Part shown: positions 5,908 through 11,213 of the stretch, one piece after another
How the letters are laid out: each line of letters opens with the position of its first letter
Position numbering within the stretch: the first letter of the stretch is position 1
Source: Rhodoferax sp.
GTDB lineage: Bacteria; Pseudomonadota; Gammaproteobacteria; Burkholderiales; Burkholderiaceae
Assembly: GCA_028292075.1 (NCBI GenBank)
Contig: JAQGNA010000326.1
Coordinates: 1 to 11,213, forward strand
Reading direction: 5' to 3'
DNA: 11,213 nt
Made by a program: the position numbers and the translations under genes
Notes under the pieces: model-generated
What the model was told of the DNA's origin: nothing
Database searches by the model: none
The model's input: only the letters and a program-made list of their open reading frames with translations

Positions 5908-6597
5908 ATGAGCAATAACGTGCCCGACATCATTCGCGACTTCGCCCGTGTGCCCGCCGACATCGTCCGGCAAGCTGCCGAATTCCAGCCCGCGATCCTG
6001 GCCGACGTCGCCGGCCGCCGTGGCGCCATGCATGGCCGCATCAAGCCGCTGCATCCGCGCATGAAACTGGCCGGCACGGCCATCACCGTCGAGGTGCGCG
6101 CTGGCGACAACCTGATGATCCACGCCGCCATCGCGCTGGCCAAGCCAGGCGACGTGCTGGTGATCGACGGCAAGGGCGACCAGACCTCGGCACTGATGGG
6201 CACCATCATGATGACGGCCTGCCGCCAGCTTGGCATCGCCGGCGTGGTGCTGGACGGCGCCGCGCGCGACAGCCTCGAAATCGACGAAATGGACTACCCC
6301 GTGTTCTCCGTCGGCACCAACCCCAACGGCCCAACCAAGAACGTCGGCGGCCGCATCGGCCATCCGGTATGCGTCGGCGGCGTGACCGTGTACCCCGGTG
6401 ACTTCGTCATCGGCGATGCGGACGGCGTCGTGGTGGTCGAGCGCGGGAAGATCGAAGCCCTGCTGCCGCTGGCCAGCAAGAAGGTCAAGGACGAAGCTGC
6501 GCGCATCGCCGCGATCAAGACAGGCGACACCGCGGCCAAGTGGCTGACCGCCGCGCTGCGCACCGCCGGTGTGCTCAAGGAAGGAGAGTCGCTGTGA
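5908..6597 (+). CDS. RraA-like / HMG-CHA aldolase family protein
   Basis: A 229-residue protein of the RraA superfamily, which includes 4-hydroxy-4-methyl-2-oxoglutarate / 4-carboxy-4-hydroxy-2-oxoadipate aldolases and RNase E inhibitor RraA. The enzyme signature is present: GDVLVIDGKGD (81-91), then about 25 residues on, GIAGVVLDGAARD (109-121). Arg120 and Asp121 correspond to the Arg-Asp pair that binds substrate carboxylate and the divalent metal in known aldolases, and Gly-Asp 81-82 lies in the other conserved segment. IGDADGVVVV (168-177) is the typical C-terminal motif. An intact pair argues for a retro-aldol or decarboxylase enzyme rather than an RNase E regulator. The ATG at 5908 has only a weak Shine-Dalgarno (GAAAG). 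Its stop overlaps the next start, so it is coupled to the dehydrogenase. The substrate is not known. Confidence 0.9.
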   Translation: MSNNVPDIIRDFARVPADIVRQAAEFQPAILADVAGRRGAMHGRIKPLHPRMKLAGTAITVEVRAGDNLMIHAAIALAKPGDVLVIDGKGDQTSALMGTIMMTACRQLGIAGVVLDGAARDSLEIDEMDYPVFSVGTNPNGPTKNVGGRIGHPVCVGGVTVYPGDFVIGDADGVVVVERGKIEALLPLASKKVKDEAARIAAIKTGDTAAKWLTAALRTAGVLKEGESL

Positions 6598-7520
6598 GCA
6601 CCTTTCTCGTCACAGGCGCCGACCTGGCGCCCCAAGCCATGACCTTGCTCGAAGGCCATGAAGTGATTTTTGCCGGCAAGACGCCGAGCGAGGACGACAT
6701 CGTCGCGCTGTGTCGCGGGCACAACCCCGAGGCCATCATCGTGCGCTACAGCAAGGTGGGCGCCGGGGCGATGGACGCCGCGCCCGCGCTCAAGGTCATT
6801 TCCAAACACGGCAGCGGTACGGACACCATCGACAAAGCAGCAGCAAAAGAACGCGGCATTGCCGTGGTCGCGGCCGCCGGCGCCAACGCGGCAGCCGTGG
6901 CCGAACAGGCCCTTGCGCTGCTGTTGGCTTGTGCCAAATCCGTGGTGCCGCTGGATGCACGCATGCATGCAGGCCATTGGGATAAGGCGACACACAAAAG
7001 CATTGAGCTCGGGGGTCGTACTGTGGGTCTTGTCGGCATGGGGGCCATTGGCCTGCGCTTCGCCCGCATGGCCGATGCACTGGGCATGAAGGTCATCGGC
7101 TTCGATCCATTCGCCAAGGATCTGCCGAACTACATCGAGCGCGTCGAGCTGCCGGCCATTTGGGATCGCTCGGACGCAATCTCTTTGCACTGCCCGTTGA
7201 CTGAAGAAAACCGTGCCCTGGTGAACGCGAAGTCGCTGGCGCAGTGCAAGCGCGGGGTGATCCTGGTCAACACCGCCCGCGGCGGGTTGATCGACGAGGC
7301 TGCGCTGTTGGCGGCCGTGCAGTCCGGCCACGTCGCAAGCACGGGCTTGGACAGTTTCGCCGTCGAACCCATGGTCAGCGGCCATCCGTTTCAAGGCCAG
7401 CACGGCTTTGTACTCAGCCCGCACATCGGTGGTGTGACCAGCGACGCCTACGTGAACATGGGCATGGCCGCGGCACGCAACGCACTCGATGTGTTGACTC
7501 GGCAGACCGCCCACGCCTGA
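6594..7520 (+). CDS. NAD-dependent D-2-hydroxyacid dehydrogenase
   Basis: A 308-residue member of the D-isomer-specific 2-hydroxyacid dehydrogenase family, which interconverts 2-oxo and D-2-hydroxy acids. The start is a GTG at 6594 that overlaps the stop of the RraA-like gene (GTGA), with AAGGAAGGAG just upstream. Features seen: KHGSGTDTID (71-80); the dinucleotide loop GLVGMGAIGLRFA (145-157); Asp171 in GFDPF, ending the second strand of the Rossmann fold and favouring NAD over NADP; and HCPLT (199-203). The catalytic triad is complete: Arg229 in NTARGG, Glu258 in FAVEP and His277 in SPHIGG. The overlapping start implies linked production with the aldolase, so the two probably act on consecutive intermediates. 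The substrate is unassigned; phosphoglycerate- and glyoxylate-type relatives share the same motifs. Confidence 0.93.
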   Translation: MSTFLVTGADLAPQAMTLLEGHEVIFAGKTPSEDDIVALCRGHNPEAIIVRYSKVGAGAMDAAPALKVISKHGSGTDTIDKAAAKERGIAVVAAAGANAAAVAEQALALLLACAKSVVPLDARMHAGHWDKATHKSIELGGRTVGLVGMGAIGLRFARMADALGMKVIGFDPFAKDLPNYIERVELPAIWDRSDAISLHCPLTEENRALVNAKSLAQCKRGVILVNTARGGLIDEAALLAAVQSGHVASTGLDSFAVEPMVSGHPFQGQHGFVLSPHIGGVTSDAYVNMGMAAARNALDVLTRQTAHA

Positions 7521-7557
7521 CGTCCCATCCATCACCAACTTGCAAGCAGGAGACACC

Positions 7558-8550
7558 ATGAAAAATTCATCCAAGCTCAACCGCCGCTCCGCAGCATTGC
7601 TCTGTTTTCTGACTATTCTTGGCAGCGCTGCGCCGCTGGCCTTCGCTCAAGCACCTTACCCGGACAAGGTGGTCAAGATCGTGGTGCCCTACCCGCCGGG
7701 CGGTGCTGTCGACCAGGTCACGCGCCGCGTCGCGCAGAAGCTTACCGAGCAGACCGGGCAGAGTTTCATCGTCGAGAACAAGGCGGGCGGCACCGGGACC
7801 ATCGGCGCCTTGCAGGTGGCGAGATCGGCACCCGACGGCTACACCCTGATGGCCAACGACACCACCTATTCGATCCTGCCCAACGTGTTCAAGAAGCTGC
7901 CTTGGGACTACGAGCAGGACCTGGTGCCGGTGGCCGCGTTCAACTTCGCACCCATGGCGCTGGTGGTCGCAGGCGACTCGCCATTCAAGACGGTCGCAGA
8001 CCTGGTGGCCTACTCGAAAGCCAACCCAGGCAAGTTGAACTACGGCACCGGCGGTTCGGGCACCACACCGCATTTCTCGACGGAAGCCTTGAAAAGCGTT
8101 GCCGGGCTCGATGCCGCCCATGTCCCGTTCAAAGGTGCGGGTGAAGCCAGCCTCGCACTGATGGGCCACAGCATCGACTTTCAGATTGCTTCAACGCCGG
8201 GAGTCATGGGCCAGGTCAAAGGCGGCAAGCTGCGGCTGCTCGCCGTCAGCGGCGACAAACGTTTGAAAGCAGCCCCCGAGACCCCGACGTTCGACGAGGC
8301 TGGCATCAAGGGCTATGGGGTCATCAACTTCACCGGCCTTTGGGCGCCGAAGGGAACTCCGGCCGCAGCCATGCAGCGCTTGCAGAAGGAAATCGGCGTG
8401 GCGATGGCCAGCGTGGACATCCAGAGGTTCGCCGACGACCTGGGCGCGGTGCCGAAGGTTGTTGACGGGACGGCGTTTGCCAAGATGTTGGGCGAGAACA
8501 CCCAGCTCTGGCGCAAAGTGGCGGCTTCCGCGCAGATCGAAAAGCAATAA
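7558..8550 (+). CDS. Tripartite tricarboxylate transporter (Bug-type) substrate-binding protein 2
   Basis: A second periplasmic Bug/TctC receptor, also 330 residues. The signal peptide (1-30) ends in PLAFA, followed by QAPYPDKVVKIVVPYPPGG. The ligand loop reads GGAVDQV, where receptor 1 has GGGTDII, so the two may bind different compounds. Other family motifs are ENKAGGTGTIGALQVA, SAPDGYTLMAND, LPWDYEQDLVPV, DSPFKTVADLV, HVPFKGAGEASLALMG and a tail that ends without extra domains. The ATG at 7558 follows AGGAGA. Another ATG 18 bases upstream overlaps the RBS and is less likely. It lies 37 bases after the dehydrogenase gene and 9 bases before the lactonase, so it is inside the operon. It lacks membrane partners here, as receptor 1 does. 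Confidence 0.95.
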   Translation: MKNSSKLNRRSAALLCFLTILGSAAPLAFAQAPYPDKVVKIVVPYPPGGAVDQVTRRVAQKLTEQTGQSFIVENKAGGTGTIGALQVARSAPDGYTLMANDTTYSILPNVFKKLPWDYEQDLVPVAAFNFAPMALVVAGDSPFKTVADLVAYSKANPGKLNYGTGGSGTTPHFSTEALKSVAGLDAAHVPFKGAGEASLALMGHSIDFQIASTPGVMGQVKGGKLRLLAVSGDKRLKAAPETPTFDEAGIKGYGVINFTGLWAPKGTPAAAMQRLQKEIGVAMASVDIQRFADDLGAVPKVVDGTAFAKMLGENTQLWRKVAASAQIEKQ

Positions 8551-8559
8551 AGGGAGTCC

Positions 8560-9483
8560 ATGTTTTTGCTCCAACCGCCCGTGGTCCGGGATCTCGAAAC
8601 TTTCACAAGCATGCCTGACCGCTGGCGCAAGGCTGGGGTGCGCAGCGCCTGGGCGGATGCCAACCGGGGCGGCCAGCCAGTGGACTCGTTTCTCGAAGGG
8701 CCGGTGTTCGACGATGCAGGCAACCTGTACGTGACCGATATTCCCTGGGGTCGCATCTTCAGGATCGACCCGGCCGGTGCTTGGAGCCTCGTTGCCGAAT
8801 ACGACGGCGAGCCCAACGGGATGAAGTTCCTCAATCCGGGCCAACTGCTGGTGACCGACTACAAACACGGCCTGGTCCGCATCGACGTAGCATCGGGCCA
8901 GGTCAGCCCTTTCCTCGAGCGGCGCAACAGCGAACGCTTCAAGGGGGTCAACGACCTGGTGTTCGACTCGAAGGGCAACCTGTTTTTTACCGACCAGGGC
9001 CAGAGCGGTCTGCACGATCCCACCGGCAGGGTCTACCGCCTGTCTCCGACGGGCAAGCTCGATACCTTGTTGTCGAATGTGCCGAGCCCCAACGGCGTGG
9101 CACTTTCGCCTGACGAACACGTGCTGTTCGTCGCGGTCACCCGGGGCAACTGCGTCTGGCGCGTCCCGTTGATGGAAGACGGAAGCGTCACGAAGGTAAG
9201 CCAGTTCTTCACGTCCTATGGTCCAAGCGGGCCGGATGGCCTGGCGGTGGACGAGGCCGGACATCTCGTGGTGGCGAACCCGGGACTGGGCTACGTGTGG
9301 GTCTTGAACCGGCGAGCGGAACCGGTCGTTGTTTTAAAAGGGCCCGCAGGGGCTTCCACGACCAATGTGGCGTACGGCGGCGAGGGACGCCGAACGCTGT
9401 TTGTCACCGACTCCACCCATGGCCGGGTCCTTTCATGCGAGATGGAAATCGCGGGACTTCCCATCAGCAAGGCATCAACATGA
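8560..9483 (+). CDS. SMP-30/gluconolactonase/LRE-family lactonase
   Basis: A 307-residue six-bladed beta-propeller of the SMP-30 / gluconolactonase / luciferin-regenerating family, metal-dependent enzymes that hydrolyse sugar or other lactones. The four usual metal-site positions can be picked out: Glu46 (FLEGPVFD), Asn131 (GVNDLVFDS), Asn178 (SPNGVALSPD) and Asp226 (GPDGLAVDEAG). Repeated blade motifs such as DDAGNLYVTD (51-60) and SKGNLFFTDQG (137-147) fit the fold. There is no signal peptide, so it is probably cytoplasmic. It starts 9 bases after receptor 2, with AAAGGGAG as RBS. Its stop overlaps an ATG that opens a 10-codon ORF, so a further operon gene probably followed before an IS30-type insertion or deletion. 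The natural lactone is not evident. Confidence 0.93.
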   Translation: MFLLQPPVVRDLETFTSMPDRWRKAGVRSAWADANRGGQPVDSFLEGPVFDDAGNLYVTDIPWGRIFRIDPAGAWSLVAEYDGEPNGMKFLNPGQLLVTDYKHGLVRIDVASGQVSPFLERRNSERFKGVNDLVFDSKGNLFFTDQGQSGLHDPTGRVYRLSPTGKLDTLLSNVPSPNGVALSPDEHVLFVAVTRGNCVWRVPLMEDGSVTKVSQFFTSYGPSGPDGLAVDEAGHLVVANPGLGYVWVLNRRAEPVVVLKGPAGASTTNVAYGGEGRRTLFVTDSTHGRVLSCEMEIAGLPISKAST

Positions 9484-9512
9484 CCATTTTCCGCGGGCGC
9501 GCCATCAGCTAG
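9480..9512 (+). pseudogene. Probable beheaded start of the next operon gene (10 codons)
   Basis: ATG at 9480-9482 overlaps the lactonase stop (ATGA), the same coupling style as elsewhere in this operon. It opens MTIFRGRAIS and then hits TAG. IS30-like sequence starts soon after. The simplest reading is a gene cut by the IS element. Ten codons are too few to identify it, and the overlap could be chance. Confidence 0.35.
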
Positions 9513-10300
9513 CACTTGCCAGGTAGGCGTTGGTGTCTCACCTTAGGGTCTTGCAACCGCATTGAGTGGCGCCTGCGCATTGATCACCGTCTCGGTGTTT
9601 CTGCTCGGTATCTTGACCAGCATCACGTCACGCGACTGGCGCTCAACCAGGGTCGCAATTTGGCTGCTGATGTTGCCGAACACCAGGTCGCCTTTTCAAT
9701 GCCCAGGCACGGCCCTGTCTTCGACCGACGCCGGACGCTCGCTGATGGAAACCGTATCTGTGATCCTGCCGTGGTTGTCAAACTTTTGTGTGTGATGGCG
9801 TGATCGACGCATGGCCCTCGTGCGTCTCAGATGCTGGAGGAGTTCTTTGTTCAAGGCGCCGCGGGCCTGGATGAACAAGCTTTTGTAGATGGTTTCGTGT
9901 GACACGTGATGGGCCTTGTCGCACGGATAAGTACGCTTGCGCCATCCCGCGACTTGCTCAGGCGCACACTGCCGTTGCAGCTTGCTTGCCACGAGACGGT
10001 CCAGCCTGCGCTTACTGGCCAGCTTACAGCGTTTGGGACGTAGAGCCCGGTCCCATGCGGCCTGGTCAGCTTGGTTTGCCCGGTAGCCACTTGAGCCGCC
10101 GTTGCGTTTGATCTCACGACTGTTGGTCGACGGCGAACGACCGAGGTTCGCTGCAATCAACCTGACCGACCATCCCATCACCAAGGCGCGTGAAATCTCT
10201 TCGCGCTCTGCCAAGCCCAACGCCGACGCGCCGCGACAACGCACGCAGCTTGTCAGGCTTGAACGTCCGGATTTACGTCTTGCGGCAGCAGGGCTTGCAG
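9513..10300. mobile_element. IS30-family insertion-sequence relic
   Basis: The span between the truncated operon ORF and the end of the SDR gene is filled by the IS30 transposase relic and short flanks. No matching terminal inverted repeats or target duplication could be picked out by eye, so the outer limits are approximate. Orthologous loci or an intact copy elsewhere would fix them. Confidence 0.65.
9543..10244 (-). pseudogene. IS30-family transposase, internally deleted and nonsense-mutated
   Basis: Minus-strand frame. The N-terminal part has the IS30 helix-turn-helix region: LAEREEISRALVMGWSVRLI, AANLGRSPSTNSREIKRNGG, AAWDRALRPKRCKLA, PEQVAGW and HVSHETIYKSLFIQARGALN. The catalytic core begins at AVPGH, then TGA (9696-9698), then KGDLVFGNISSQIATLVERQ and MLVKIPSRNTETVINA. 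Family members read GHWEGDL here, so TGG-GAA became TGA-AAA, destroying the Trp and changing the Glu while the first catalytic Asp remains. After TETVINA about 110 residues with the second Asp and the Glu of the DDE triad are missing. What follows (PLNAVARP, stop at 9543) may be the extreme C-terminus, joined by an internal deletion. It cannot be active. Confidence 0.88.
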
Positions 10301-10312
10301 CATTTAAATGCT
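10299..10312. repeat. Perfect 14-base palindrome over the SDR stop codon
   Basis: AGCATTTAAATGCT reads the same on both strands and includes the SDR stop (10304-10306). It lies at the boundary between the IS30 relic and the SDR gene. It has no spacer, so it is a poor RNA hairpin. It may be chance or a site linked to the insertion. Confidence 0.45.
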
Positions 10313-11059
10313 TTGTCCGCCCGACACCTCAATGCGTTGTGCGGTCACCCAATGGTTGTCAGGACGCAGCAAGCTGGCCACCATGGGTCCGATGTCATCG
10401 GGAAGTCCGACGCGGCCCAACGCAGTGATGTTGGCGAAGGCTTCGTTATAGCCGGGAGTATCCCGCACGGCGCCTCCCAGAAAATCGGTTTCGATGGCGC
10501 CCGGCGCCACGGTATTGGCGGTGATGCCCCGGCTTCCAAGTTCCTTGGCCATGTACAGGGTCAAGATTTCCACCGCCCCTTTGGCGGCCGAGTACGCGGC
10601 AAAGCCGGGAAAAGACACGCGGGTCAGGCCGGACGAAAAATTGACGATACGGCCCTTGTCTGCCAACAGCGGCAGCAGCGCCTGTGTCAGGAAGAATACG
10701 CCTTTCACATGCACATTGAACAATCCGTCGAACTGGGCTTCCGTGGTGTCCGCGAGGCTGGCCATTTCGCCGTGGCCTGCATTGTTGATGAGGTGGTCAA
10801 AGGCCGAACGTCCCCAGCGCTCCTTCAGGGCGGTTCGGACGGCATTGGCCAATTCCGGAAAACCTGAAATCGTGGATACGTCGACTTGCAGGGCCACAGC
10901 CTTCCGGCCCATACGCTCGATTTCGGCCACGACGGCTTGCGCATCGTCGATGCCGCTGCGGTAGGTGAGGATAACGTCGCCGCCGTGCCGCGCAATGCTC
11001 AATGCCGTGTTGCGACCCAGCCCGCGGCTGCCGCCTGTGACCAAAGAAATAGTGTTCAT
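10304..11059 (-). CDS. Short-chain dehydrogenase/reductase (classical SDR)
   Basis: A 251-residue classical SDR, full length. The nucleotide-binding TGGSRGLG lies at 8-15. NNAG is at 92-95, FNVHVKGVFFLTQA at 114-127, the catalytic Ser at 142 or 143 in VNFSSG, and YSAAK with Tyr156 and Lys160. VAPGAIETDF (184-193) follows, and the C-terminal end VSGGQSI resembles the usual SGG end. The second strand of the Rossmann fold ends LTYRSG, with an Arg that would favour NADP(H). I chose the ATG at 11059 because AAGGAA precedes it at the right distance; an in-frame ATG at 11080 has no RBS. It is transcribed toward the IS30 relic. The gene does not belong to the lactonase operon (opposite strand) and its substrate is unknown. 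Confidence 0.93.
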   Translation of the reverse strand: MNTISLVTGGSRGLGRNTALSIARHGGDVILTYRSGIDDAQAVVAEIERMGRKAVALQVDVSTISGFPELANAVRTALKERWGRSAFDHLINNAGHGEMASLADTTEAQFDGLFNVHVKGVFFLTQALLPLLADKGRIVNFSSGLTRVSFPGFAAYSAAKGAVEILTLYMAKELGSRGITANTVAPGAIETDFLGGAVRDTPGYNEAFANITALGRVGLPDDIGPMVASLLRPDNHWVTAQRIEVSGGQSI

Positions 11060-11213
11060 GTCGATTCCTTGAAAGTTCATGTTGAAAGCAATGGATTTTT
11101 CTGCCTAGGCGTTCCAGGGAGTTGCGCATAACTCGGTAGTTCTTGCTCAAAAGTCCGGCGCTAAGGCGCGCCCTCGATGCCTGCCATAGACTTGGTACAT
11201 GACCCAAAGCCTT
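11060..11213. other. Upstream region of the SDR gene
   Basis: No recognisable protein is coded here. An ATG on the + strand at 11199 begins MTQSL and runs off the window, so a divergent gene may start there, in which case 11060-11198 would be a shared promoter region. With five codons this is only a possibility. Confidence 0.3.

Noticed and set aside
6294..7580. A 428-codon open frame on the minus strand
   Set aside because: It lies opposite the RraA-like and dehydrogenase genes, both with complete motifs, and its translation is His/Gly/Ala-rich with no family pattern. It is a high-GC shadow frame.
8191..9264. A 357-codon open frame on the minus strand
   Set aside because: Antisense to receptor 2 and the lactonase. 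No recognisable domain.
1..11213. tRNA, rRNA, CRISPR arrays, toxin-antitoxin pairs, defence genes, phage genes
   Set aside because: I looked for cloverleaf-like arms, regularly spaced direct repeats and typical small gene pairs and saw none. The window is metabolic genes plus decayed mobile DNA.

Overview
The window looks like chromosomal DNA of a beta-proteobacterium of the order Burkholderiales (Comamonadaceae or Alcaligenaceae type). The evidence is high GC, two orphan tripartite-tricarboxylate-type (TTT/Bug) periplasmic solute receptors, an IclR regulator beside one of them, and relics of IS21-, IS3- and IS30-type elements. No tRNA, rRNA, CRISPR array or intact mobile element was seen. 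The assignment rests on gene content recognised by eye, not on a database search.

Layout. (1) 19-800: two overlapping genes on the + strand, a MaoC-type hydratase and a small EthD/DUF4286-like protein, probably the tail of a CoA-thioester catabolic operon that begins outside the window. (2) 801-3880: a decayed region. It holds a short IS21-like element with no genes, an apparently intact DUF3830 gene, an antisense IS3-family transposase scrap, a transketolase C-terminal subunit that has lost its 5' part, an intact DUF1003 membrane protein, an NAD(P)H-binding protein pseudogene, the start of a DUF1857 gene, and the two C-terminal stubs of what was probably a divergent LysR / NmrA-type reductase pair. 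(3) 3929-9483: the coherent functional part. An IclR regulator is divergent from a + strand series: TTT receptor 1, RraA-like aldolase, D-2-hydroxyacid dehydrogenase, TTT receptor 2, SMP-30-type lactonase. (4) 9480-10300: an IS30-family relic, preceded by a 10-codon ORF that overlaps the lactonase stop and is probably the beheaded start of a lost gene. (5) 10304-11059: an intact SDR oxidoreductase on the - strand.

How the genes may work together (inference). The two receptors would bind one or two organic acids or lactones in the periplasm. The lactonase would open a lactone to a hydroxy acid, the dehydrogenase would interconvert a 2-hydroxy and a 2-oxo acid, and the RraA-like enzyme would perform a retro-aldol cleavage or decarboxylation. 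The IclR protein probably controls the set from a double palindrome at 4700-4736, between it and receptor 1. No TctA/TctB membrane partner is present here. The substrate cannot be told from the sequence.

The main unusual features are the density of gene ruins, with readable junctions and single nonsense codons at conserved positions, and the compact regulator-receptor-aldolase-dehydrogenase-receptor-lactonase cluster.
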